Source: Apostichopus japonicus
Taxonomy: Eukaryota > Echinodermata > Holothuroidea > Aspidochirotida > Stichopodidae
Assembly (NCBI RefSeq): GCF_037975245.1
Contig: NC_092581.1
Span: 11,249,303 to 11,313,302 of the forward strand
DNA: 64,000 bases
Direction: 5' to 3'
Part shown: piece after piece, positions 36,501 through 51,500 of the stretch
How positions within the stretch are numbered: position 1 is the stretch's first letter
Layout: each line of letters opens with the position of its first letter
Program-made: the position numbers and the translations under genes
Notes under the pieces: model-generated
Database searches by the model: none
Told to the model about the DNA's origin: nothing
The model's input: only the letters and a program-made list of their open reading frames with translations

Positions 36501-39500
36501 TGTATGATGTGAACACTATAGCCCATATATAAATATATATATATATAGATATTTTATATTGAGATTTTTTGCTCTATATATACATAAGGAATCAGGTCTG
36601 GGATGATAAGTGTAATTGAGACTTATAGCCTTGACGCACATATTACTTGACTTGCATTATTACTTTAAACTTCTATTACATGTCATACCAGAGTCCAGTG
36701 TAATTGTTAAGGACTCACCGAGGCCATGGACTGTGAGATTAGTCTTCTGGCATGCACATCCTGTCCTTGACCCATTGAAATTGCTCTGCAGTCTGTTGAA
36801 ATTACAAGTATCATGAAACTGAATGATAAGAAATATCCAGGATCACAAAGGCCTCATAATTAGCAAGAGGCATCATAATTGCTGGTATTTATAACCCAAA
36901 GAAAAGCAAATAGCTTGCAACTATTAAACTTGTATGAGTAAGTAGGAGCCAGCAGTCAGTTTTCAATCATGTATACCTTTTTCTTGTTGAAAACATTTCT
37001 TTTCAAAAGTCGCTTACACCCAGTCTAATAATGTCCTCAAATTTTCAATGCATTACAAATATTGTCAAAGATTTTCACAGAAGGAAACATTCTGGTCCTT
37101 TATGTTGACAATTTTGTGTCTTTAATTTTGTTCCGTCTGTGATACTTCAGAAACCTTTTTTTATTTGAAAATTAAAAAATATTTTGTTCACAAAGATATA
37201 ACCATGATCTAGAAATGTCCATAATTTCCAAAATTCAAGTACTCACCGACTTTGAGCTTCTTTGCTAGTCCTTCAATCTGGTTGGTAGGATCACTTCCCA
37301 TGGAGAGGAAACATATGAGTGGAGTCCTTATGTTACTTTCTTCCCAAGTCTTCTCCAAGTCCAAGATCACAGGGTCAGCATACCTCTTCCCCAGAGAGTC
37401 GCTAACATATTTTCTAGCTTGAGGGATGGCTCGATCTGGACACCAACATCTAGTGATAACAGTAGTACACCAATCAATTAACAAATATACCACCATTCTA
37501 GCTCCCCCTCCCCCCAAGACATTAAAGGCTATGTGCATGTGACTAGGAAACTTTAAATCCCACCATTTCTCTGTTCTTATGGGGTGAAACAGCTAGTATG
37601 CAGCAAGGTCACTTCCACAACCTGGTGGCTTACATCGCGAGTTCTGGTTGTGAGTTCCTGCTTGCAGGAGGATCTAAAATACATACATACATACATACAT
37701 ACATGTTTACAATAGACAATACAAGGGCATGCAACAAGCTAACTTACACAGCCTGGTGGCTTACATTCTTATCATAGATAATACAAGGTCAGTATAATGT
37801 TGTTTTTTTTATATCGGCTACACTGTTCCATCTTTTACTATACATTTCTCATGTTCCAAGTTGATTCACCATACAAACCTATGCTTTGCTAACTGTTGTC
37901 TTTGAGGGATAGAGAATAACGTTCACATCTACAAAAATATATCCGTTGTAATATTGTGGATTGTAAAGACAATGTACCTGATAAGTAAGAGTTTCTTGAA
38001 TGTATCCAAAGCACTGTTGTATCCATCAGGGATTATCTCCTCTTCGGGAGCTTCGGTGTCAAACCAGGTTTTCCAGTTCTTTTCATTTCGCTGAATCTAA
38101 TTTCGTACGCAAAGTGAATATCAAATCACAGAATGCATAGCATAGGCATCCTAACTTTCTTACTGCATATGGTGTCATGGCAAAGAAAACTTCAAACTGA
38201 AACAAGGACAACTTCTTAGTGGAAATCTTATTTTTCATCCACAAATAAAAGTCTACTATTAGAACTGCAAAGAAGAGATGCATTTGATCTGTGAGTATAG
38301 TAACATGCTTTGATTGATTGATTTATAAAGGGAGAGTTTACAACACTTCAGGGGCTTCTGTGCCAAATCACATTTTCCAATTCCGTTTCATGTTACTGAA
38401 TCTAAAATCACACTCGGGCAAAATGATCATTAATACACACATTAATGATTAATATTTATAAGCAAAATTGCTTATTACATATGGTGGAAAACTTCTGACT
38501 GAACAGGGACAACCCCTTAGTCAAAATTTTACTTTTTATCCACAAATAAAGCCTACTGGTAGAACTGCAAGAAAGACCATTACATCATTATATCTACAGA
38601 GTAACGTCCGTGATTGATTTATTTATAGTGGGGAAGAGTTTACAGCTCTAGCACTATCGTGTTACTAACCTGAGCGAGCACATCTGAAAACTGAGGTAGC
38701 TTCTTCAGTTCAACAAGATTCAGCCAAGTTATATCTGTAATCCACTTGGAAGGCTTTGGAGGGCAAGCTTTCAAATCAAGGGCAGCACCACCTTGGTAAG
38801 GAAAAAGTTGCAGAAAAGGAGTTTGTATTTTGGTTTACTAACTTAATTTATGTCTAATCATTTGCAAGCAACATCATGCTTATACGATCAAATAACTATA
38901 AATAATTTTTGAATTATGTTAATAATTCTTCTATTATAAAATCACAGTTATGTGTTTTGGAACAATTTATATAAATATAATATTTGGTAACGAAGTAAAA
39001 AGGGATGGTTTAGTTTCTGGCATATCTAGCAGAAGCCAAAGAAACACTTCACCTCGCTTGTTGGGTTGCCAAACAGTTAGCAACACATCCATGGCTCACC
39101 TTTTATAAGTGTTTGGAACTCCTGGTGTTTGATGTTGCCTTTCTGCAAATCAATTTTCAGCGCCATCAGCAGTGTGAAAAGAAACTTATGGTTCTCATAT
39201 AGACCTCGGCAGGAATACCTGAACACCTCATAGGTTAGAAACTCAATAATGTTTGTAATTCTCTTTGATGGTATTGGAGATATCGCTGACCTGGAAAAGC
39301 AAGACGCCCAATTAGAAATACAGAGCCACATTCATACATCTACAAGAGAGATTACAATGTTATTTACTAACTAGGTTACCGATAAATTAAGCAAACTGTA
39401 GTGATCTATGAAGTCACTCCTTGCTGTAACTATGTGCATTATTTCATGCCACTGTATTTCATGATCTTAAACAAAGGTGCAACCATTCTGATATGGCATT

Positions 39501-42500
39501 ATAGTCACCCTTCCTATATTAATTATATGATCTGTTTAAGAAAAATAACCAATACACAATAGAAAACTTTAAATCAGGATAACAACATTAATGAATAAGT
39601 ACCCAAGTTCTAAAACTGAAATACTTTCTTCAAGCAGCATTATTGACATATGGACAGCATTTAGTCCCTATGCATTCAATGGTTCATTCACAAAAACGAT
39701 ATTATCATTCATCAAATGTGAAGAAAACTGAAGGGGTGTTGTTCTAACCAACAAGGCCACTAAGGGGCAAACAAGAAATCATTAAACTTGGGTTGCCACA
39801 AACTTTTCTGCCAACAGACAATTTAACTCAGAAATCATGCTTCAAACTGAATGTCGTGACAACGATAATGAATAAATTTAACCATCGTAACTTTGCAACT
39901 GATCTACCTGAAATGGACACGCCAGTATTCCACAAGTGCTTATTCATGAAAGTAGTAGCAACTACAGAAATGTGAACAATCCCAAATATGTATAAACGTA
40001 TGAAAACACTTGAGAATTAAACCTAACACGAAGAAGAAGAAGAATCTTAGGTAAGTTACCGTGACATGGATATGTCAAATATTCCCAGGAATTGTATGAG
40101 TGATGTCTGGTACATAACATTCACCATACTCATCTCTGTTATTAAGAAATACAGGATGCTTCCTCTATTGGCAACTGAAAGCAAGATAAAAAGAACTCCA
40201 TTTCTACTGTATGTATTTATGATTTGGATCTAAAATTAGTCAAAAGTGATCAGTTGGGGTGATACATTTTGATGACTCACATTGTTTTCATTTTAAGGTA
40301 TGTACAGCTTTTCTATAAGAACCTGCACTTTACAGGAGATTTTTATAATTTAATATTCACTAAATTTAATTTTTAGCAGCCATGAAAATGCTATTATCGT
40401 AATGATATTACAGAGTACTTTGCATCAAGATAATATAATAATAAATTATGTACCTATAACCTGTGAACATGAAGTTTCAAATTCATAAAGTACTCATAAC
40501 AATAATTATTTCCTGGAGTGATGTTCTAATTAATATCTCACCAGGTCTAAATTCCTCTCTAGCCTCATTGATCTTGATCTCTGTATCTGCAGCCACCACC
40601 AGCTTCTCAGTGACCTCTGCTGCAGTTTCTTTGGTTGTTGCAAGGACGGATATGAGAGACTCATCTTCTACTAAGGAACCCTAAATATAATTCACATTAG
40701 GTTAATGTAACCATCCTACACTTTGAAGTTAGTCCTAACAAGCAAAAGTATCAAAATGTTCATTTATATATATGTTTTTAAATATATTCTTACACAATTT
40801 TGTTGCTGTAGTGGTGTCTCATTTCACTGCAATATCCACCAAGCTGTGAGCTAGCTATGGGCCACTTAAAATGGGCTACTTTATATTTTTGTAAGAACAA
40901 AATCACATGAATGTAAGGAAAAAAATGCAAGCATCAATATTCTTTTCATATTCTAGAGCTCTAAAAATCACATATGAATAAAACATAAGCTATAGGTAAC
41001 TGTAATCCTTAAAACACTGCAGTTACAGTTACAACGTCAATAAACCGTTGCTTTTAAGTAAAAACTGTTTAGTCATCATCACTCACTTAACATAATGGGA
41101 AAACTACATTATGGTTGGCTTCAAGTCAAAACTTTCAAGAGAATACTTGATCAAGAAGAATTGTAAGAGATCTCATACATTGCGATTTTAAACAAAAGAC
41201 TGAAAGAAGAACATCGTGAGAAAATTAATGCAATAGTAAACTATGTAACACGCAAAAGCATAACAGTATAAATGGAAAGAATTCAAAATTACACAAATGC
41301 TCATAGAAAATGCATTACTCCATACCTTTGTTAGTATGATTTCAAAGCCATTTCAAAGAAATGGGGGGGGAGGGGGAGGGGTGTACACCCCACTTTGCAA
41401 CCCCACACAAACAAAATCTAAGTGGTTGTTAGCACAGCCTTAAGTGTAGACCTAATTTATTGTGTATATATGCCTCAGAATGCATCACTTCAGATCTAAA
41501 GTTTTAATTTATTTCTGAGAAGCATCCCCAGTAACAAAAACAAAATTAAAACAAAAAACAAACAATAGTGATTGAAGAAATCTTGATGTATCCAGCCGGA
41601 ATAAATTGTGAATACCTTCAAACAGATTCTTACTAATGTTCATTTGTAAACACACTTTCATGATCATCCCTCAACTGCTGGTTGGATTTACAGTTCATGA
41701 TGATTGCCATTATAGGATAGTGAATGTAATTGTTGTGAAAGGGTATATGTTAGTACCATTGGTTCCACCAGACACTTACTTTAATGTCAGTTGAAGATTC
41801 CTGTTGATGCCACAGTCTGGGATCTGTTGTAATTTCCTTCATCATAACTTTAGTTTCTTTTCCCTAATTCGTCCCTTTTACATAAAATCTTATAATCTGA
41901 AATTAATCAACACAACAATAACAATGCAAACAGTATTAACAAAAGTTTCTGAAATATCAAACAAGAACAATAAAAATTAAAAATTAAAACGATGATAAGA
42001 AAACAGTGAATAAAGCTGTAAATGGCAGGAGGAAACTGTAGCAGATTGCAAATTTACAGTTCAGAAATACAAACAGCAAAAGAGAATGGAGCTGCAGTCT
42101 TGAACTTGCATGTTTTCTTTATTCAACATAACTGTTATTAAATTGCACATCTATGATAATTAAACAAGGAGTGTTATAATCCAAATAGTTGTAAGTACAA
42201 TAATGTTCGACATAATTATTACACATCAAAACCAAACATATGTTAAAGGCAAAAAACTGAAAATCAAATTGTTCTTTTATTTTAAGAGAGAAAACTTGTG
42301 TTTGTTAAGACAAATGAACCCACACATGATTAAATGCTGCACTAATTGCCATCCACTGGTAAATCTGTGGGCTGAGTTGGGTTGCTGTTTTGTTTGTTTC
42401 AACATTCCTAATTTTCTCAACAGTTTTAGTGTTGCTGCACAAAAGGGAAACTCAAAGCCAAGGGTTAAGAATAATCCATTTACATTGACAAGTAACATTG

Positions 42501-45500
42501 GATAACAAACATTTTCAGATTTCAAAATAATCAACTGTCAAAATGTAACATATTCAAAGTACAAAAAGTAATCAGGGCTGATATTTAAGGCTTGCACAGT
42601 CTAAGACCAATAAATTACCTTGTTTACAAAAAAACAATACCATAGTTTAGGATATATCTTAAAGGCTGTTTTTATAAAGTCAATTCATATACAGTAAAAG
42701 CACTACTATTTCATGCAAATCTTCTATTATACATGAATTTTGTTAGATAGTCAACTTTACTTGTTATGACAACCTCAAAATGATACTCAAGTTTTCTGTG
42801 GCACAACCAGTCATGTTTCTCAATATCAGCCATGATAAGCAAGCAATCCATTTAATAACATTCCATTCTGTTGTAAGTTTTACCTGTGTGCTGGTCAGCT
42901 TGAACAAGAGGTTGTCTTCTAGTTCTTTCATCTTTCGTTTGTTCATGGTTACATCTTCCATTAACTTGGTTCTCTCAGCTTCTAATTCCTGCAAATCAAT
43001 CATTTTCAAAGTGAATACAAAGGATCAGTTCATTTTTTGAATATGCAAACTATAACAGACCATCAACTATATCAAGATAGAACATACCTGTTTCTCTGTC
43101 TGAATGACTCTTCCTAGCAGCTGATCCTCCAACCCTTTCATGGTAACGGTGAAATCTATGATTGAAGTACGTGCTGAAACCTGTGCAAAGGAACAAAGTA
43201 ACAATTTATTGACGGTTAGACAAATTCTGAGCCAAATGTTGCACCATGACGATGCAACATGATTAAACGGTCTAACCTTTGTACATAGAGATTTGCAGTA
43301 AGTTGTCTGTATGTCAATAAAGGGGAATAGATGTAGCCACCCCAAAATTTGAAGTAGCATTTAAATTAGCTGATTAAGTAATTTTCAGTGTAACTAATCA
43401 CAAAAACCTGTAAAGAACCCTCACAGGCTATTATTTATGAGATAATGTGCTATTATTAATTCATAATGCATACAGCACAACCTTTGGTAAACAATTGCTT
43501 AACAGTGCTTAGCAAATTTAATCCATATCATAGCAATGAAGAATACATCTTTCACCAAAATCTCAGTTAACTGTGTGAAATTCTGCTATAGCATAATGGC
43601 TTCTGCTTTAACATCCAGCAGGAAGGAAGCTTGCTGCACTGCTGTCCGAACACATTTTAATGATCTCTAGAAAGTTTGTTACTTTTCAAAAACATGACAT
43701 CTTAGCCTAAATCTTTTACTGTAGATGTACCAAGGAAAGAATATAATTCATGTTTTAGTGTACTTATATACACTAAGCTTTAGGAATGGAACCCAATTAG
43801 CTGATTTAGTGGAAAACTTAAGACAATGTGACACAACAGTTATATACTTACTTCAGGGGTATAAGTGGGATTGGCAAGTTTGGTGGTCATGTAGAGCAAA
43901 AAGCCAGTCATCACATCAACCTCCTTATCCCCAACTTTGACCTGTCAATAAAAATACAGCAGTTGTACAGAGACCAACACATTCAAACCAGAAATAGTCA
44001 ATGAAAGATGATTATATATTAAAGCTATGTTCCTACTGATCTAAGGCAGCCATTAAGCTGCAGTTCAATCTAGCAGCTTTTAAGTTGTTTTTCCAGCCAT
44101 GGTTGGCAATAAAGTCTGGTGGACTTTCGTCCAAGAGCATCCCATGCTTTTCCATATTGTCATCCAAGAAAAACGCATAACATTAATGTAAATATTATTC
44201 AAATAAACAAAATAAACACAAGAGGTGTGGAACAGCTAAAGACCGTTCAGAGAAACCTAAACTTAAAGCATCACAGATTATCGTAAACATCAGTGGTCGT
44301 GAAACCTTGCTGTAATCTGATCAAAGGACACAGTTTGACAACCTAGACAGGCAGCTTTGAGCTGAACTGTATGTCAAACACCTGTGTCTAAATAGAGATA
44401 TCATAGGTCATTACTAAAATAGTCACTGCAGTATTGACTAATGGCCCATAACTGAATGTGTGATATGATTTGTTTTATTAACTCAACATTACTTTGATCA
44501 TACATGAGTTATTGAAGTCCAGCAGCTCATAAACCCTGAAATAGAAACATCCATCTACCTATATTACTTTTACCTTGAATGTACTGCCAGACTTGATGAA
44601 ATTTTTCTCCAGCACATTGTCTAGTGCTGGATCCAATTCTTCTCCAATGTCTTCAATGTAGAGAGGTTGACCGAGTGACAGACTATCTTCCAGGTGAGTT
44701 CTGAAGAACTTGTGATTCAATGATGTGACCTGTACGACATATGACAAGATGTGTATTAATCTTATGCATATGATAGGCTACCGCCAAAATATGATCTCTA
44801 CTAGAGAGTGTTAGCTCAGTGGTTAACGCCGGTGCCTTCCAATCATAAGGTCCCCGGTTCGAGTCACTCCAAGATTAATGTATGTCGTCCAGTTTCAGAG
44901 TTGTTGACAATTGACAATTCATAAATATGGACGTTAAATATGAATCTAAAGAGACTAACTTCGGTCAGCTTGTGGCTTTGATAAGCCAATGAGGCTTCTT
45001 TGCGAGTTCCTGCTAGTAGGAGGATCTAAAATACATGCATACATACATACTAGCTGCCTTGCCAAATTTAGGCTAATGGTATCAATGTTGGATATTATTT
45101 AGTACTGGCAGCCTTACATAAAGACATACATTAGATGTTGCTGCAGGGTTGATATTTAAGGGTTGGACACATTTTCCACAAGACTGAGCATCTGATTTTA
45201 AAACTGAGTAAAGAACTTCTGGTTTATTTACTCAACAACCTTGTTGGACAAGTAACTGGACGCTGTCCTTCCAACAGCCAGCAAAATGTCTTAAATATCA
45301 ACCTGTGTTTATAGTCTCCAGGTTCCTGTAAGTTTCTACCAGTTATTAAATGAAATTAAAAATACTTATGTGGAAGCAAACTCAGGATACTTTCAAGAAA
45401 AGCTTTGAAAGCAGATTATTCATGAGATGGGTGATACCAAACCTGAAGGTTCTCATTTTCTCTGTTCTTGATCCAGGTCTTTCCCTGTCCTTGAGGGTCA

Positions 45501-48500
45501 ATCAGAAGTGGATATCGTGTTGCCTTGGTTACAATGATACCGTTCTGAACAGACAGCTCATCACTTGGCAGACCTTGCAAATTCCATTCACCAATCTATA
45601 TATTATATTGAGAAAGAACATGAGACTATGAATGTGAGGAAGCGATGTACTTGCTTGTGCATTTCTATGTTTTAATTCTAGATGGAGTCAGGTTGGTTGT
45701 GAAATGTACAATGCATCCAAACAGGATTGTTAACACAACCAATTCATACACTGGCAGTGGCCACAAACAGCCATCATGTCCAAGAAAATGAGGAAATTGA
45801 AAGATAACAGGCAATTTGTATTGTATCATAAAGCAGGCGCATAGCGAGGGGGGGGGGGGGGGCAAAGGGGGCAAAGGGAGAACATTTTTTGTGTATGTTT
45901 TTATGATATTGCTAGTAATTTCAAAATAGAAAATGCTTAAATGCAACTTACAAGGTCTGGGAAGTGCCATTTCCAGCGATCTGGGAGGCATTTTCGGCCA
46001 AATTTTTCTTGTACGCTTCGCGCCAACTTATGGTGGTGCTACGCTTAGATAGTTTTCAGTGCCGAATCTATGGCTCTAATAGTTTGACTACAAGTTTGTC
46101 CCTCCCTTGTCAAATTCCTCGCTATGAGCCTGTCATAAAGTGTGTAAAAGTAAGAGGGCCTGACGTTTTGAGCCTAGCAGGATCTTCTTCAGAAGCTATC
46201 ATAAAGTGAGAATTTCTAACAATCTGTAAACCCAGTGTCCCAAATTATTTGTGTAAAACCTCAACTGTTTTCACAAGAATTGTGTAAATTCAAGATTACC
46301 GTTGCTGCATCTACGAGCATGTCCGTCAGATTAAGATCTGAAGAGAAGGGTATCTTTCTAGATCTTAGTTGTGACTTCCAGCTGTCCATCAGACTGATAC
46401 GGAACACCTGATTGAATGGACCGCAGTACGAGAGAAAGCCAGTTGCAAGCAGGACATCTCCCACAAGCCTAGCAAAAAACAAAGAAAGCAAATGCAACTA
46501 TATGTTGAATGTTTGGTTTAAGGAACATCTTAAACAGCAACATGCAACAACAATACAATTGCATTCATTTACCTTTGCAGGGTTATCTTGTAGCTGTTTA
46601 AGGCACTGACATACAGATCACATCATTTCTAGTATTTTTAAACAGTGACATGGCAAAATCTTTGTATAATCTAACACCCCTACACTCTTGAACTATACTG
46701 GTTGTCCACCGAAAGAAAAACAGACTTATCTCCTCACCGAAGAAAGCCAAATTAATTAACTTTCACCTTATCATATAAATAATCAGTCAAACCCTTTACA
46801 GAATATTAAGATTGTTGTCATAGAATACCTGTTAATCTGCTCTAGAAATTCTTTTGATTGTTGAGTCCAGCGGACTTTTTCTCCACCAAGACCACCGATT
46901 AGGGCAGAGGCTGCCTCCATCTTCCTCTTGCAGGATTCTGCATCATCTAATAGGTCCTGTTTTTCTTTCATTGCAGCATCAAATTTAGCTTGCACCTCAT
47001 CCAGCTCTCTCTGTTTCTCATCCAGGGTAGCCTGAGCTTTGTTTAATTCGGTGTTGGCAATATTGAGCTTACCTTCTTGTATGGCCAAGTTTGCCTTTTG
47101 TGGAACAAATTCATTTGACGAAACAAAAATTTTAAATTTAAATATCATTAAAAATCATGGAAACCTAACTTAATCATTTACAACAGCAGAGAAAAACAAA
47201 TAGTACAAGCTAGGGCAACTGCTATAGTACCCGTTCTACAGAGCTTACAATTGGTTAATTAATTTCAATTTGGCATTCTGTAAGCTTATTTCATCTAATA
47301 CAAGAGAGAAGATATCATGGTCACATTGTTTCACCTGAATAATAATGGAATTCATAAACCCAAAGTCACTCAACTGTTAATTACAATCGTAATACAAAAT
47401 TTATCCTATAAAAAGCAAAACAAATTTTAATATAAAAAAAATCTTTCAATTAGCTAAATAACGATTACTTTTTATTTTTAAAGTAGAGAGTTTGTATCTT
47501 TGATAATGTAATCATGGTAACATGATCTGAAAGTGAGTGTCACATTTTCTCAATATTTTGTATTGTCACAAATATTTTCTAACAAATGACAACAGAGCTC
47601 ACTTACCTCTCTGTATGTTCTGTTTTTGTTCCTACTGTAATTGTTTTATGTCTTTACTTATATCCTAATAAGCATCTCTAAACTAATTAATTAAAAGGTC
47701 CCTGTGTATTGTGTGCCATTCTGTGGGTCATGTGTATGGTTTAATTTAAAAATAAAATTAACAACCTTTAACTATGGTAATTTTATGTTATTTTCATTGG
47801 GTAATTATGTAAAATACTCTAATTATCTCATTACAAATGCAAGATACAAAGATGCCACCTGGTTCATAGAATTCTACCGTCAAAACAGAGTTTTGGTACA
47901 AACCTTTAAAGGCAGCACTTCCTTATTAATGCCATAGAATAGTGCCATAGCTTTAGTCCAAGAGCAGAGTCCTGCCACATCACCACAGACTTTCTTAGCT
48001 TGTTCCAAGGAGTAATCTTCCATCCTGAAGTATGGCCACAGTAACTCGATAGTCTCTTCGTTGATACTATCTTTAGGGAAGTTTTGAAGGCTCAATAGAA
48101 ACCCGCTTCCACTCATGACCTGTAATTAATAATGTAAAATCATTACCGTTAACAATGTTTATATGAGAAATGACATGACATAGTTTTGGGACACACCCGC
48201 AAAAGGTTAGCATGCACCTAAACTAATAGGGCTTATTTGATCATAGCATGATGGAACCTCTCCTCTAAAGAAACTGATCAAATGCTATCGAACCTTCAAT
48301 ATTGAATGGATTAAGTATGGATGCATGAATTTCCCAGCAGGTACTATAAATAGCATATAAAGGTGATAGGTGAGCAGCCAGTGCAGCTATACAACAGCAA
48401 TGCACGAGTGATTGCCTAGTTTACTCACTTCAGGGCCAGAGTAAAATACCATCAGTTGCAACTAACACTGGTCGGGTTCAAATGTCAGGAACTATAGTTT

Positions 48501-51500
48501 TGCTCAAAAACTATAGTCGTTTGCTGCTAATTTGTGTGCAGGGGAACACCTCAGAAAGGACTAGAAATGTTGTATAAAAAAAAATTTAAAGCAATGAACC
48601 ATGTGATACCTAATGAAGACTTTGATGTAAGATACTCTCAGTCTCAATTCAATGACATTTTACTTGCAAGTTGTGTGACATACCTTCAGAGAATCAGACC
48701 AGGATGGTTTGATGCTTGGTCTGTCAGGATCAAGGGTACAACTATCCAACCTACACTGAAAGAGAAGCAGCACACAGTCCATGATTCTCATAATAAGGTG
48801 AGGTGGTTTAGCTAGCTTCCTGACAGTGGAGATATGAGCTGGTTTGATTGTATTCAAAGCTGCCTCTGCTTCCTCTAGTGCAGGTTTTGCTTGTTCTAGC
48901 TTCCCTTCAGCGATCACCTTATCAGCTTCAATCTCATCCACAATGATCTGGGCTTTGTCCTTGACTTTTTGGACAGATGCTTTCACTTTACCAGCAGCTT
49001 GAGCAGATACTGTCACCTCAGCAAGTACCTAACAGGAAGAATATGGGGGGTACAAGTTGCATCAATTGAGATATTTTCTCATCCATAAGGTTTACAGGCT
49101 GTATAAAAGTGGTCCAGTACTTTCTTTCTAGCTGTTTAATAAAAATATGTATACAAACTATGTTAAATGTTGCATTCATTCACCAAAAACCTCATTATTA
49201 TTGTACAAAGCAACCACCAGTTAGTCTAAATGAAAAGTGACCTGGATATTAGTCCTCTTCATCATCACATGATGTCAAATTTTAGAATTTTTAAAAACTG
49301 GTGAGAGACAGAGAAAAAGAACCATCAACAAATAACGTAGAAAATAAGTCTGAAAAAAAATAAATAGAAGACAGATAAAAATTCCTACCACAATCTGATC
49401 ACCATCAAGCAATACTTGTCTTACAAATTCCCATGAAGGGATGTATTCGTCAGCCTCTAATTTTTAGAGTGCAACCATATGTTGCAGCAAAAGTTAGCAA
49501 TAGTCCTGAAAATCTCCAACATTAAGCTCTCTCCACATCATCAGTGCAGTGTGCTCTCCCATATATCATAAATGCAATATGTGCAGACAGGCATTTCCTT
49601 GGAAGCGTGAACTGCTAGCCCATCCTACTTGCTGTATGTTCTCTCCAGAGTAATAGATATTAGCTCAACTTTGCTTTTTCACTCTGTATGCCTGATATCT
49701 TTTTGTAATTATGTCACAGAGTAAGTTTCAGTTATAACAAACAGCTTGTCAGTGGAATTGCTCCTTACTGTTTCTTACCTTATCAGCCTTTTTTGATGCT
49801 ATCTCGAGCTCCTTCTCCTTGACCACCAGTTCCTTGGCGAGCTGAGCCACAGACTCGCTTGCTTCAATCAGTTTGTCAAGACCAGTGTTCATTCTATGGG
49901 CAAGCTCTGATATCTGTGAATGCTTCTCCTTGTAAATTGTCTTATAGCCATCGATGAAGGATAGGTATGACTTTGGGGTAACGTGTGTCTGTCTTCGATA
50001 TCTGTATACATAGTAAACAAAGCAGGTATGATTTAGACTTAACATGACATAACAAACAAAACAAAACATAACCATTTGAGCTCTAAGTCATGGCAGTTGT
50101 TGACTGTTTAAGTTTGCAATCAAAGAGATACAAGGACAGACTAATTGAAACAATTGAAATAATCTCAGCTACTGAACAGCTGACTTTTCATTTGACTAAA
50201 TACACACTTTAAGATAAACAGTTTACATGAAGTACAATGTCACTTTTCATCTTTTTTCACTTCTACTAATACAATTCCTGACCATAATACCAGACAACAA
50301 TCAAATTTATTTCGTGAACATACCTATTCTGCAACTTCACAACTAACTGTTAGATACACTGGTCCTAGGTTTTGGAATACCCTAGATACCCAGGTCAATA
50401 GTTCAAAATCACTTTTACATCTTAAAACACAATGAAAAAGGTTCTTTATTAAATAAGCATGTGTAAAGTTTCTTGTGTCTTTTCCTATGCTTAGGTGTAT
50501 TTTGGTGGGGGGAGGGGGGGGGTTGTGTGTGGGTGTTTTTTTGGTGGCCTGGCCTTGATAAGCTCTGCTTCTGCCAGGTCTCCCCTACTTCACATCATTT
50601 GTATATATCGATTGTTTGATTCCTATGGAATGTATTTGTATTGTATATTCAAATGTTATATGTTCACTTTGTTTATGTTATGGTGAAGTGGAAATAAATA
50701 GTTTTCAATTTCAATTTTAAGTTTCAATTTCAAAACAGTATGCTACTGAACTTCCTAAAATTTTTACTGAAACATTGTTCACTATCACAGGTATGAAATG
50801 TTCTTCTCATCTAAAAGGTACAGTTAGCTGGTGTAATAGTTTATAAATCACTTGGATTACAAAAGCATGTTCACTCCAGAATATCGTATGGAAATTAACC
50901 CAGACACACATGTATTTTGGGGGGTTTCTTGGTAAAGGAAGAATCTTTCCTAAGGGGCAAAGTATCTGAGGTGAGTAACACAAAATGAGAAAAAATAAAT
51001 ATTTACAAAATAAAATTTGCACTCTTAATTCATATGTGCTGTAAACATGACTGAAATGCAACTGGTTGCTTATGAGAAGATGTGTGATATATAAACCTTT
51101 CAATACTGCAAATATAAACTAAACCAATTAAAACGGAATCACCTCTGAAAGTATTCCAAGCAAGTCTCTGCAACACCATCATGAAATTCTCCCATTGTCA
51201 GTACAAGCTGCTGTTTTGTGCTCTCTGGACAAACAATTTCAAACTTTGACACAAAGTGGCTGGAGACAGCTGTTAGGGCATCTTTTGGCCATCGGGTGAA
51301 CCAGTCCATTGTGCATCCGGAGATGAGGCCAGGGAACTTTAGAGAGCGATTCCGAAACTTTTCTCCAACCTAAACACAGAATGCAGCATGAGGGTTTCTT
51401 CTTAATAATTACAAAAAGAATAACCAAAGATATGTCTTCAAGAAAATCTATAAAATTAACATATCATTTATCAATATCAACAAGTATTCTAAGTATAAAA

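Noticed and set aside
36719-36792. Nearer acceptors TGCAG and CAGAG for this dynein exon
   Set aside because: The first breaks the frame. The second drops conserved residues. CAACAG restores DCRAISMGQ as in relatives.
41776-41850. Possible extra dynein exon (minus strand) ending in TTAAA/GTAAGTG
   Set aside because: The segment between the plausible acceptor and donor is 44 nt, which would break the frame between flanking exons that already match the family without a gap.
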